From contig CAMAQR010000107.1 of NCBI GenBank assembly GCA_945860375.1, positions 1-7,513 of the forward strand: 7,513 bases of DNA, read 5' to 3'. This stretch comes from Pseudorhodobacter antarcticus (GTDB lineage Bacteria; Pseudomonadota; Alphaproteobacteria; Rhodobacterales; Rhodobacteraceae). Both the position numbers and the translations under genes were made by a program. Shown here in pieces: positions 1 to 6,099 of this stretch. How positions within the stretch are numbered: the stretch's first letter is position 1; the number at the start of each line of letters is the position of its first letter. A model generated the notes under the pieces. It was not told the DNA's origin and did no database searches. It saw only the letters and a program-made list of their open reading frames with translations.

Positions 1-68
1 TGGTTCGTCGGCAAAAGCGGCTCGATCGCTGCCCAAGCCCGGTCTGAAAGCCAAAATCCTGCCGACAC
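1..68 (-). CDS. IS5-family transposase, N-terminal fragment (runs off the left edge)
   Basis: Read on the minus strand, a GTG at 66-68 opens a frame to the window edge (22 codons) that includes FWLSDRAWAAIEPLLP. I recognise this as the conserved N-terminus of IS5-family (IS427-like group) DDE transposases, part of the small N-terminal domain preceding the catalytic core. A GGGAGAGG purine stretch lies about 6 nt upstream of the GTG, which supports this start; an in-frame ATG six codons further upstream has no ribosome binding site. The catalytic DDE residues would lie outside the window, so it cannot be said whether the transposase is intact. It is transcribed away from hpaI, in the same direction. 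Confidence 0.85.
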   Translation of the reverse strand, partial: MSAGFWLSDRAWAAIEPLLPTN

Positions 69-113
69 TGCACACCTCTCCCGCATCACAAGGAAGAGTG
101 AATCAGACAAGGC
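1..113 (-). mobile_element. IS5-family insertion sequence, 5' end only
   Basis: The transposase start at 68 is preceded by about 45 bp of non-coding sequence. On the minus strand this begins near 113 with GCCTTGTCTGATTCACTC, resembling the CTGTCTGATTC-type terminal inverted repeats I associate with IS427-group elements. The exact outer base and any target-site duplication cannot be fixed because the other end is outside the window. Host sequence resumes at about 114, only about 33 bp beyond the hpaI stop codon, so the element sits directly downstream of the catabolic operon. The boundary is inferred. Confidence 0.65.
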
Positions 114-146
114 AAAATTGATCAATAGGTTGATTGGGTTTTGACC

Positions 147-914
147 CTAGGCGTTGCGCATGGTGTTGGCCAAGGCGCTTGCGGCCTTCATCAGCAACGC
201 AACATCGCCGCCAACGCCGATAAAGGTCACGCCCATCGCCTTGTAACGCGCGGCTGCAGCGGTATCAAACGTCAGAATGCCCGCCGATTTACCCGAGGCG
301 ACAATCGCCAGAAGCGCCGCATCGATCGCGGCCTGTACTTCGGGGGCCGCCGTGTTGCCGGGATAGCCCATATCGGCGGCAAGATCAGAGGGGCCGATGA
401 ACACGCCATCAACGCCGTCGAGGTCCAGAATGCCCGGCAACGCCGCCAGACCGGCTCGGCTTTCCACTTGCAGCAGCAAACAGGTTTCACGGTTGGCAGA
501 GTCCAGATAGTCTACAATCCGACCAAAATCAGCCGCCCGCGCTACAGAGGCCCCCAGCCCACGCACGCCCTCGGGCGGATAACGCATGGCGCGGACCATT
601 TGGACGGCGTGTTCGACACTTTCGATCATCGGCACCAGAACGGTCTGCACGCCCAGATCGAGGATCTGCTTGATCATCCAGGTCTCGCCAGTCGGCGGGC
701 GCACCACGACATTGCAGCGGCCGCCAATCGTTTGCGCCTGCACCAATATGGTTGGGATGGAGTTCGGGCCATGTTCACCGTCGATCAACAGCCAGTCAAA
801 GCCTGCGCCCGACAAGAGTTCTGCCGAATAGGGGCTGGCAAGGTTCAGCCAGATCCCAAACTGCGGCTGCTTGGCGGCCAGCGCAGCCTTGAGGTGATTT
901 TTGGGCGCGGGCAT
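147..914 (-). CDS. hpaI: HpcH/HpaI family aldolase (4-hydroxy-2-oxoheptane-1,7-dioate aldolase type)
   Basis: A 255-residue cytoplasmic class II (metal-dependent) pyruvate aldolase of the TIM-barrel HpcH/HpaI family. In homoprotocatechuate meta-cleavage this enzyme splits 4-hydroxy-2-oxoheptanedioate into pyruvate and succinic semialdehyde. Visible active-site features are LLIDGEHGPN with the catalytic His at about 48, VVVRPP with the pyruvate-binding Arg at 72, the metal ligands Glu151 (QVES) and Asp177 (GPSDLAADMGYPGN), and VPMIES and YPPEGVRG typical of the family. Length is normal (about 250-267). The ATG at 912-914 has AAGGA six bases upstream, and that ribosome binding site overlaps the hpaF stop codon, so the two genes are probably translationally coupled. 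The family also contains 2-keto-3-deoxy-sugar-acid aldolases (GarL, RhmA); the neighbouring hpaF-type gene favours the HpaI role. Nothing is missing or truncated. Confidence 0.9.
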   Translation of the reverse strand: MPAPKNHLKAALAAKQPQFGIWLNLASPYSAELLSGAGFDWLLIDGEHGPNSIPTILVQAQTIGGRCNVVVRPPTGETWMIKQILDLGVQTVLVPMIESVEHAVQMVRAMRYPPEGVRGLGASVARAADFGRIVDYLDSANRETCLLLQVESRAGLAALPGILDLDGVDGVFIGPSDLAADMGYPGNTAAPEVQAAIDAALLAIVASGKSAGILTFDTAAAARYKAMGVTFIGVGGDVALLMKAASALANTMRNA

Positions 915-923
915 GGCGGATCC

Positions 924-1304
924 TTATTTCTGGCGAAGGCGGGGGTGGATGGCGTTGGTTTTCCAACTGAGGGTAGCGGAAATTTCCTGCACCTCCAGTG
1001 TCAGGGCGAAGTGCGGGCGGGCCAGTTGCGCGGCAAAATGCGCCTGCGCCACTTGCATCAGCGCCACCCCGATGGATGTACGGTCTGACTCGCTTCGGCC
1101 CTGACCGATGCGCAAGATCATATCGGCGAAGGTATTTTCCGGTAACTGGTCGGCAATGGCATAGTGAGGGCAGGGCCGCGCGCGCACGCGGATCGCTCCC
1201 AGTTCGAACAGACCCGACAGCATCATCGCCGCGTGCAAAGCATTGCACAGCGCGGTCATGTCACTGTTCAGGTTCGCGGAATATTCGACTGTCAGGTGTG
1301 GCAC
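924..1304 (-). CDS. hpaF: 5-carboxymethyl-2-hydroxymuconate Delta-isomerase
   Basis: A 126-residue protein of the CHMI branch of the tautomerase/MIF superfamily, which acts as a cytoplasmic trimer. It isomerises 5-carboxymethyl-2-hydroxymuconate in the homoprotocatechuate pathway, upstream of the HpaI aldolase step. Proline is the second residue (PHLTVEYS), so Met removal exposes the N-terminal catalytic Pro typical of tautomerases. The AIRVR motif (residues 37-41) and IGQGRSESDR (about 66-75) match the conserved arginine-containing segments of E. coli HpaF, and the C-terminal TLSWKTNAIH corresponds to its NFKxNNVH-like tail. Length equals the E. coli enzyme. The start is a GTG (1302-1304) with a near-perfect AGGAGG four bases upstream; no better ATG exists. 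It is first in a two-gene operon, nine bases before hpaI. hpcD is an alternative symbol. Confidence 0.88.
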   Translation of the reverse strand: MPHLTVEYSANLNSDMTALCNALHAAMMLSGLFELGAIRVRARPCPHYAIADQLPENTFADMILRIGQGRSESDRTSIGVALMQVAQAHFAAQLARPHFALTLEVQEISATLSWKTNAIHPRLRQK

Positions 1305-1308
1305 GGCG

Positions 1309-1314
1309 CCTCCT
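1309..1314 (-). promoter_or_regulatory. Strong ribosome binding site (AGGAGG) fixing the GTG start of hpaF
   Basis: On the minus strand AGGAGG lies four bases before GTG at 1302-1304. It decides in favour of the non-ATG start, which also places the catalytic proline at position 2. Confidence 0.75.
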
Positions 1315-1316
1315 GC

Positions 1317-1328
1317 TTAACAGGTTAA
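1317..1328. promoter_or_regulatory. Palindromic operator-like site TTAAC-N2-GTTAA upstream of hpaF
   Basis: The arms TTAAC (1317-1321) and GTTAA (1324-1328) are perfect inverted repeats separated by two bases. The fully palindromic GGTTAACC (1323-1330) overlaps this site. It lies between the candidate promoter and the hpaF ribosome binding site and overlaps the proposed -10 hexamer, the usual place for a repressor operator. Aromatic catabolic operons of this type are often controlled by GntR-, MarR- or IclR-family repressors, but no regulator gene is in the window and the cognate protein is unknown. That this is an operator is inference. Confidence 0.4.
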
Positions 1329-1349
1329 CCAATTCGGTCGTGCGGTCAA
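1322..1349 (-). promoter_or_regulatory. Candidate sigma70-type promoter of the hpaF-hpaI operon
   Basis: On the minus strand TTGACC (1344-1349) is a good -35 match. Sixteen bases later TAACCT (1322-1327) is a weak -10 match that overlaps the palindrome at 1317-1328. A start of transcription close to 1315 would give a leader of only about ten bases. Called by eye from consensus only; readthrough from the tRNA promoter is an alternative source of transcription, because I see no clear terminator at 1305-1397. Confidence 0.35.
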
Positions 1350-1397
1350 GCCGATTGGCATCCGCCCCGCACGTTTGTACTTTTCGAAGAGGATAAG

Positions 1398-1473
1398 TGG
1401 TGCCGCTGAAGAGACTCGAACTCCCGACCCCATCATTACGAATGACGTGCTCTACCAGCTGAGCTACAGCGGC
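1398..1473 (-). tRNA. tRNA-Thr (anticodon CGT)
   Basis: The minus strand folds as a complete 76-nt cloverleaf. The acceptor GCCGCTG (1467-1473) pairs fully with CAGCGGC (1402-1408), with discriminator A and an encoded CCA (1398-1400). The D arm is GCTC-AGCTGGTA-GAGC. The anticodon stem CGTCA/TGATG (one G-U pair) carries loop TTCGTAA with anticodon CGT. The T arm is GGGAG-TTCGAGT-CTCTT. CGT reads ACG threonine codons. The gene stands alone between hemY and hpaF on the same strand and has its own upstream promoter candidate. TsaD, encoded nearby, makes the t6A modification at A37 of ANN-decoding tRNAs; A37 is present here in the anticodon loop. Confidence 0.96.
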
Positions 1474-1481
1474 CCGCGATC

Positions 1482-1510
1482 CTATTATGACCCCGCAAGC
1501 GGTTCGTCAA
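1482..1510 (-). promoter_or_regulatory. Candidate promoter of tRNA-Thr
   Basis: On the minus strand TTGACG (1505-1510), five of six consensus bases, is followed by the overlapping -10 candidates CATAAT (1484-1489, spacer 15) and TAATAG (1482-1487, spacer 17). The mature tRNA 5' end is only 8-10 bases further on, which fits a short precursor leader processed by RNase P. Transcription would start between about 1474 and 1478. Confidence 0.6.
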
Positions 1511-1553
1511 CCAAGAACCGCAACATGCAACACACCCAATCCGCAGTTGTCTT

Positions 1554-1589
1554 GGATTTCTTGCAATCTGAATCAGATCAAAAGAAACC
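1554..1589 (-). repeat. Imperfect inverted repeat just past the hemY stop codon
   Basis: Outer arms GGATTTCTT (1554-1562) and AAGAAACC (1582-1589) pair apart from one bulged base, and inner arms ATCTG/CAGAT pair around a three-base loop. It begins about five bases after the hemY stop. On the hemY strand it is not followed by a T-run, so it is not a standard intrinsic terminator. It could protect the 3' end of the mRNA or separate hemY from tRNA-Thr transcription. Weakly supported as a functional element. Confidence 0.35.
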
Positions 1590-1593
1590 CATT

Positions 1594-3051
1594 TTAGTTG
1601 GCGCTGCGGGCCACTGCGGCCAGATCAATGATTTCCGACTCCGGTTCCTCGACTTTCACCGGGGCGGCGTGAATCGGCGCGCTGACCATCAGGGGCAGCA
1701 ATTCCGCAGCGGTGGCGCTGGGGCCGATGGATTCGACAGGCTCGCGCCAGCTGAGTGTATCAAACCCGCCGCAATTTTCGCAGATTGGGCCCCATGTGGC
1801 GTGGATTGCCTGACATTTGTCACAGCACCATTGCGGCCCGCGCGGGGCGGTCAAAGCGCGCGACATCCAGCCGCGCACCACGGCGTCATCGCCGCCTTCA
1901 CCGCGTTCAATCGCGGCCATGATGGCAAGGGCACGCTGGGTTGGGTGACGGTCGATGATGTCGACCAGCGCACGCCGCGCCTCGGGAAAATCCTCGCCGG
2001 CGATGTGCAGTTCGGCCAGCAGCAGCCGGGTTTCGTCATGGTCGGGGTGCAATGATGTCAGCAAGCGAAAGCGTTTCAGGCGGGCTTGCGGGGTTTCGTC
2101 CGGCTCAATCTCGGCAAAGGCGGCGGCGAGTTCGGGATGGGCGCGGGCCTCCCATGCCTTTTTCAACACGCGGGTGGCCGCCTTCTTGTCGCCCCTGTCG
2201 ATCAGCCCCCGCGCCGCCATCACGGCGGCAGGGATCAGATCGGGCGACATTCTGTTCGCCTCAATTGCCGCCTCGCGTTGTTCGATCGTCGATGCCTCAT
2301 CCATCACGCCGCGCGCCTCTTGCAGGGCCAGCACGGCATCGCGACGACGGTAGACATCCTTTGGCAGGGTGCCGCCCTTAAGTTTCGCGCCCAAAGTCGT
2401 GCGCGCGCCCGCCCAATCTGATTTCTCGGATTGCAGTTTCAGCAAGATATCCTGCGTTTCGGCGTGTTTGGGTTTCAGCTCGAACGCCTTTTCGGCCAGC
2501 TTCAGCGCGGTATCCGTATCGCCTTCGGCCAGCTTTTGCTTGAGCAGACCGCGCACACCGATAAAGCGGGTGGTGTCGTTGGCCAGCAACGCCTTGTAAG
2601 CCTCTGTCGCGCGTTTGCCGTCTCCTGCGGCTTCAGCGGCCTGGGCCATCAGCAAAGTGGTCAGTTCTGGTTTCGCCAGAAACCGCTCGGCCCGCTTGAC
2701 GCGCGTCAAGGCCAAACGGCCCTCACCAGCCGCCAAGGCCAACAAGCCGTCGTTCAGCGCCTGATAGCCCTTTCGTTCGCGGTTGCGATCAAAATAGCGG
2801 GAGATTGCAGTTTCGTCGCCGTTGAAGAAGCGCAAGACCGCGACAATCAGCCCGACAATGCGCGTCAGCAGCCAGATCAAGACGATCATCGTCAAAAGCA
2901 GGATCACGGTTTGCAACGGGCCAAGTGTAAACTCCCAGCCGCCAGCAGCGATGCGAACGCCATCTTGGGTGTTCAGCAGTCGATCAGCTCCAAAGGTCAG
3001 GCCAGCGATAGCGGCGATGAACAAGACGACTTTGACCAAGGACCAGATCAT
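1594..3051 (-). CDS. hemY: HemY-family membrane TPR protein with C-terminal zinc ribbon (alphaproteobacterial Orf52-like)
   Basis: 485 residues. The ATG at 3049-3051 gives the family-typical start (MIWSLVKVVLF); the frame is open further upstream but that would overlap the preceding gene. Two membrane segments are visible, about residues 3-21 and 45-75. Between them, DGVRIAAGGWEFTLGP is typical of the HemY N-terminal domain. Residues about 95-400 are a helical repeat region with TPR-like pairs such as GDTDTALKLAEKAFELKPKH. Near the C-terminus is CDKC-x10-CENC (residues 410-413 and 424-427), a probable zinc ribbon, then an acidic tail. Despite the name, this family is not an established heme enzyme; in Rhodobacter-type bacteria it is encoded beside Mic60 and heme genes and is thought to act in the inner membrane. 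It follows the mitofilin-like gene by five bases, with GGGGA about eleven bases upstream as ribosome binding site. Confidence 0.85.
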   Translation of the reverse strand: MIWSLVKVVLFIAAIAGLTFGADRLLNTQDGVRIAAGGWEFTLGPLQTVILLLTMIVLIWLLTRIVGLIVAVLRFFNGDETAISRYFDRNRERKGYQALNDGLLALAAGEGRLALTRVKRAERFLAKPELTTLLMAQAAEAAGDGKRATEAYKALLANDTTRFIGVRGLLKQKLAEGDTDTALKLAEKAFELKPKHAETQDILLKLQSEKSDWAGARTTLGAKLKGGTLPKDVYRRRDAVLALQEARGVMDEASTIEQREAAIEANRMSPDLIPAAVMAARGLIDRGDKKAATRVLKKAWEARAHPELAAAFAEIEPDETPQARLKRFRLLTSLHPDHDETRLLLAELHIAGEDFPEARRALVDIIDRHPTQRALAIMAAIERGEGGDDAVVRGWMSRALTAPRGPQWCCDKCQAIHATWGPICENCGGFDTLSWREPVESIGPSATAAELLPLMVSAPIHAAPVKVEEPESEIIDLAAVARSAN

Positions 3052-3056
3052 CTGTG

Positions 3057-4145
3057 CTATTCCCCAATTGTGGCGGCAAGATCGGCCACAGCCTGTGTAG
3101 CAGCCATTCGTTGTTCTGCGGCCGCACGCCAATCGGTCAACGCTGTTTGCGCCTCGGGTGGCAGGGCGGCGAGTTCGGTCAGAGTGGTGGGCAAATCGCC
3201 GGTGGCAAGGGCGGCTTCGGCGCGCGACAGGATGGCGTCGGGATCGGTGCCCTCTCGCGGTTCCAGCGACCGCGCGCCTGTTTGGGTGCGCAGAAAACTG
3301 GTGACACGTTCGGACCAGCTTTCGCCCATATTGGCGCGCAGAGCGGCCTCAAGAGCCGCCCGCGCGGCGGTTGGAAAACTGTCTTGCAGCGCGGCAAGGG
3401 TCGGCAGTCCGGTTTCGGCTGCGTCGGTCAGAACCGTAGGCAGGGTGGGCAGGGTGGGCAGAACAGCGGCATAGGGCGCGCCACTGTCCAACGCGGCCTG
3501 CAAGCGGCCCAAGGCAGCGCGGGTTTCAGCGGTTTTCGCCAGTGCTTCCGCATCGGCCATGATTTTGGTGGCAGTGGCTTCGGCCTGCTGCAATTGCTCT
3601 TCAGCCTTGGCGGTGATGGCCTGCACCGCGACAGGGGTGGCTGCAGCTTTCAGCGCCCGCACCTCGGCCTGCAACGCACGAAGCGCCGCGTCCTGAGCGG
3701 CGGTTAATGCGGAGGAGGTGCCTTCTGTCACCGGCATCTGCTCAATCGCGGTAAGCCGGGAGTCGAGCGTCGCGAGGCGCACGTCGAAGGCGGTCAGGTC
3801 GGGCGCGGACGCCGTCTCCAGTGCGGCGATGCGGTCTTGCAAAGCAGTGTCAGGGGCGCGGACCTGCGTTTGTAGCGCCTCGATCTGCGCAGCCTGTTCA
3901 GAAAGTTGCGCTGTCAGAGCAGAGGTGTCCATCAAGGGCCAGCCGTCCGGCACATATTGTGCCAACCCAAAACCCGCACCCGCCGCGATCAGACCGCCCA
4001 GCACACCACCGGCAAACCCGCTGCGCCGAGGGGCGGCGACAGGTTGGGGGACAATTGGTTCAACCAGGGGGATCGGCTCGGGCGCAGGTTCGGGTTGCGA
4101 TATCGGTTCGAGGCTGGCCCCATCGGCTGTGTCTTTTTCTGCCAT
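3057..4145 (-). CDS. mic60: Mitofilin/Mic60-like inner-membrane protein
   Basis: 362 residues from an ATG at 4143-4145 that has GAGG six bases upstream. The N-terminal 40 residues are acidic and proline-rich (about 15-40, PEPAPEPIP). They are followed by the positive APRRS and a glycine-rich membrane segment at about 43-63. Residues about 74-215 are Ala/Glu/Gln-rich predicted coiled coil in the periplasm. The C-terminal part (about 220-362) carries the helical mitofilin-type region, with repeated short helices and DPDAILSRAEAALATGDL. This layout, and the position between hemD and hemY, match the alphaproteobacterial Mic60 homologues, which are linked to intracytoplasmic membranes and are the proposed ancestors of mitochondrial crista-junction Mic60. 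A PTL repeat at residues 230-237 comes from a 9-bp DNA repeat. The family is poorly conserved in sequence, so the call rests on architecture plus gene order. It is 70 bases downstream of hemD. Confidence 0.8.
   Translation of the reverse strand: MAEKDTADGASLEPISQPEPAPEPIPLVEPIVPQPVAAPRRSGFAGGVLGGLIAAGAGFGLAQYVPDGWPLMDTSALTAQLSEQAAQIEALQTQVRAPDTALQDRIAALETASAPDLTAFDVRLATLDSRLTAIEQMPVTEGTSSALTAAQDAALRALQAEVRALKAAATPVAVQAITAKAEEQLQQAEATATKIMADAEALAKTAETRAALGRLQAALDSGAPYAAVLPTLPTLPTVLTDAAETGLPTLAALQDSFPTAARAALEAALRANMGESWSERVTSFLRTQTGARSLEPREGTDPDAILSRAEAALATGDLPTTLTELAALPPEAQTALTDWRAAAEQRMAATQAVADLAATIGE
3438..3461 (-). repeat. Short 9-bp tandem repeat within the mitofilin-like gene
   Basis: Two exact copies of GGGTGGGCA preceded by a diverged copy (GTAGGCA) encode the Pro-Thr-Leu repeat at residues 230-237. 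It keeps the reading frame and lies in the linker between the coiled coil and the C-terminal region. Probably simple slippage. Confidence 0.6.
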
Positions 4146-4215
4146 GACCGACCTCATTTGTTTGCGCCCGGAAATGTCCCGACAGATGCAACGTAATGCT
4201 TTGCCCCCATCGGGT

Positions 4216-4956
4216 TCAAGAACCCATCCCATCCGCAATCAGTGCAGCAATCGCATCCAGCATCGCGGCGGCGTCGGGCCGCTTTGCCGTGCACATCAAA
4301 GCCGGAACCAGATCAATAGCCACCGCTGCCACCACAGGGCTAAGCGCAGCCACCCAAAGCGGTGCAACTGTGCGCCCTTGAGAACGTTCAGTGCTGAAGA
4401 TCCGGGCAGACCGAGGCGAGAACAGGGGCACAATCACAGGTTCGGTTTCGCGCAAAAGTTGCTTGGCTTCTTCGGACAGCGGTCGTCCTGATTGAGTATA
4501 AACGACTGCCGAAACAGTCTCTATATTGGCGGCGTTGAGACGATCTGCAATGTTTCCCGTGGTATCAGTGCCACGCAAAAACAGCACGGGGCCCAGCGGG
4601 GGATTGGACAGAATGCGGGCAACCAAAGTATCGGCATCGCCTTGGGCCGATTGCGCCTGAAATCCAGCCGTCTTGGCCGCCAATGCGGTGCGGTCACCGA
4701 CACAGTAAGCAAGCTTCGGCAGCCCGACCCCTGCGGCGGAAATCCGCCGTGCCGCCTCTGCCCCCGTCTCGGACGTAAGGACAATGGCGGCAAAGTTGCG
4801 GTTTGGCAGATCGGGTTGCAGATATTCGGTGGCCATCAGGGGGGATATGACGACCGCAACGTCCGGCCAACGCGCGCGCAATAGCCCGGCAAAGCGTTGG
4901 CTTTGCGGCAGGGGGCGGGTCAGAAGGATGGTAGGGGGGCGGGATTGTCTGGCCAT
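4216..4956 (-). CDS. hemD: Uroporphyrinogen-III synthase
   Basis: 246 residues, the usual length. HemD closes and inverts ring D of hydroxymethylbilane to give uroporphyrinogen III, the common precursor of heme, siroheme, cobalamin and bacteriochlorophyll, in the cytoplasm. Recognisable features are the N-terminal [28 protein letters not shown] (about 56-69), [16 protein letters not shown] (84-99, the conserved VGxxTAxAAxxxGF motif), [16 protein letters not shown] (125-140) and VVYTQ (151-155). HemD sequences vary greatly; these segments together are diagnostic. The ATG at 4954-4956 lacks a strong ribosome binding site. hemC, often adjacent in other bacteria, is not in the window. The gene is first in the hemD - mitofilin-like - hemY cluster and diverges from tsaD with only 45 bp between start codons. 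Confidence 0.9.
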   Translation of the reverse strand: MARQSRPPTILLTRPLPQSQRFAGLLRARWPDVAVVISPLMATEYLQPDLPNRNFAAIVLTSETGAEAARRISAAGVGLPKLAYCVGDRTALAAKTAGFQAQSAQGDADTLVARILSNPPLGPVLFLRGTDTTGNIADRLNAANIETVSAVVYTQSGRPLSEEAKQLLRETEPVIVPLFSPRSARIFSTERSQGRTVAPLWVAALSPVVAAVAIDLVPALMCTAKRPDAAAMLDAIAALIADGMGS

Positions 4957-4972
4957 GCCCTAGGTGTTACCT
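4945..4972 (+). promoter_or_regulatory. Weak candidate tsaD promoter
   Basis: TTGTCT (4945-4950) and TTACCT (4967-4972) are spaced by 16 bases and would give a leader of roughly 20 bases before the tsaD ATG. The match is poor. The -35 lies inside the start of hemD, as any tsaD promoter must given the 45-bp gap. Confidence 0.25.
4962..4972. repeat. Small palindrome AGGT-N3-ACCT in the hemD/tsaD divergent region
   Basis: Perfect four-base arms around three bases lie midway between two divergent start codons and overlap the candidate -10 regions for both directions. It could be a shared regulatory site, but an 8-base match is easily found by chance. Confidence 0.25.
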
Positions 4973-4992
4973 GCGAAGGGGCATTCAGGCAA
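4964..4992 (-). promoter_or_regulatory. Candidate hemD promoter giving a near-leaderless transcript
   Basis: On the minus strand TTGCCT (4987-4992) and TAACAC (4964-4969) are spaced by 17 bases. Transcription would start at about 4957, immediately before the ATG at 4956, so the mRNA would be leaderless or nearly so. The absence of a good ribosome binding site for hemD agrees with this. Consensus reading by eye only. Confidence 0.3.
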
Positions 4993-5001
4993 CGGCGGAC
5001 C

Positions 5002-6099
5002 ATGACAGAACAGCTTACCTTTCTTGGCATCGAATCGAGTTGTGATGACACAGCAGCGGCTGTGGTGCGACACCGGATGGGGTCTGCGCCGGAAATTCTG
5101 TCATCGGTGATCGAAGGGCAGGTGGCGCTTCATGCCGATTTCGGCGGTGTGGTGCCAGAAATTGCGGCGCGGGCGCATGCGGAACGGCTGGATCATTGCG
5201 TAGAGCAGGCGTTGGCGCAGGCCAGGGTTGGTTTGGGGGCGCTGGACGGCATCGCGGTGACGGCGGGCCCCGGGCTGATTGGCGGGGTGCTGTCGGGCGT
5301 GATGCTGGCCAAAGGCTTGGCGACGGCAACCGGGTTGCCCTTGGTGGGGGTGAACCATCTGGCGGGGCATGCTTTGACGCCGCGTTTGACGGGTCAACTG
5401 GCGTTTCCCTATCTGGTGCTGCTGGTATCGGGCGGGCATTGTCAGTTTCTGATTGCGCATGGACCAGAGGAATTTCAACGGCTGGGTGGCACCATTGACG
5501 ATGCGCCCGGTGAGGCGTTTGACAAGACGGCCAAGCTGTTGGGGCTGCCGCAACCCGGCGGTCCGGCGGTGCAGGCAGAGGCGGCTTTGGGCGATGCGAA
5601 ACGGTTTCAGTTTCCACGACCACTGTTGGACAGACCCGGCTGCGACATGTCTTTTTCGGGTCTGAAAACCGCGCTTCTGCGGGCGCGCGATGCGCTGATT
5701 GCCACCCATGGCGGACTTTATGTGCAGGATCGGCGCGATCTGTGTGCGGGTTTTCAACGCGCGGTGGCCGAGGTTTTGGCCGAGAAAACCCGGCGGGCAT
5801 TGGCGCTGTATCTGGAGGCTTCCCCGGCAATTCCGGCGTTGGCCGTGGCGGGTGGCGTTGCGGCGAATACCGCCATTCGCGCCGCGTTAGAGACGGTTTG
5901 TGACAAGATGGGGGTGCGGTTTCTGGCCCCACCGCTGCGGCTTTGCACCGACAATGCGGCGATGATCGCTTGGGCAGGGATAGAGCGGTTTCGCAATGGT
6001 GGGGTCGATGACATGGGACTGGTAGCAAGGCCGCGCTGGCCTTTGGATGCGACGGCGGCCCCGATGATCGGATCGGGCAAAAAGGGGGCCAAGGCGTGA
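5002..6099 (+). CDS. tsaD: tRNA N6-adenosine threonylcarbamoyltransferase TsaD (Kae1/Gcp family)
   Basis: 365 residues from ATG 5002-5004, slightly long but normal for alphaproteobacteria; the upstream in-frame extension overlaps hemD and was rejected. TsaD, with TsaB and TsaE, transfers the threonylcarbamoyl group from TC-AMP to A37 of ANN-reading tRNAs (t6A). It is a cytoplasmic ASKHA-fold protein. Seen in order: [15 protein letters not shown] (8-22), [13 protein letters not shown] (47-59), the HxxxH metal site VNHLAGH with His119 and His123, SGGHCQ (143-148), [16 protein letters not shown] (166-181), [10 protein letters not shown] (218-227), [13 protein letters not shown] (281-293) and the third metal ligand Asp317 in [12 protein letters not shown]. 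All key residues are present. It was formerly called O-sialoglycoprotein endopeptidase. It starts a compact operon, its TGA overlapping the gpsA GTG. The ribosome binding site GGCGGA is only five bases or fewer from the ATG. Confidence 0.97.
   Translation: MTEQLTFLGIESSCDDTAAAVVRHRMGSAPEILSSVIEGQVALHADFGGVVPEIAARAHAERLDHCVEQALAQARVGLGALDGIAVTAGPGLIGGVLSGVMLAKGLATATGLPLVGVNHLAGHALTPRLTGQLAFPYLVLLVSGGHCQFLIAHGPEEFQRLGGTIDDAPGEAFDKTAKLLGLPQPGGPAVQAEAALGDAKRFQFPRPLLDRPGCDMSFSGLKTALLRARDALIATHGGLYVQDRRDLCAGFQRAVAEVLAEKTRRALALYLEASPAIPALAVAGGVAANTAIRAALETVCDKMGVRFLAPPLRLCTDNAAMIAWAGIERFRNGGVDDMGLVARPRWPLDATAAPMIGSGKKGAKA

Noticed and set aside
135..147. GGGT/ACCC mini-hairpin after hpaI as an intrinsic terminator
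   Set aside because: Only a four-base stem with no following T-run on the minus strand; too weak.
141..1088. Plus-strand open frame of 315 codons over hpaI and hpaF
   Set aside because: Antisense shadow of two clearly recognised minus-strand genes in high-GC DNA; the protein is rich in His/Arg/Gln with no family resemblance.
1375..2055. Plus-strand open frame of 226 codons beginning with a GAAEETRTPDP-like peptide
   Set aside because: Its first part is the antisense translation of tRNA-Thr, a well-known source of spurious protein annotations, and the rest is antisense to hemY.
2431..3474. Plus-strand open frame of 347 codons opposite hemY and the mitofilin-like gene
   Set aside because: Shadow frame; Gln/Arg/Ser/Gly-biased composition and it spans the junction of two real genes.
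4146..4238. N-terminal extension of the mitofilin-like protein to an upstream ATG at 4238
   Set aside because: It would overlap the end of hemD, whereas the ATG at 4145 has a proper GAGG site and gives a normal proline-rich cytosolic N-terminus.
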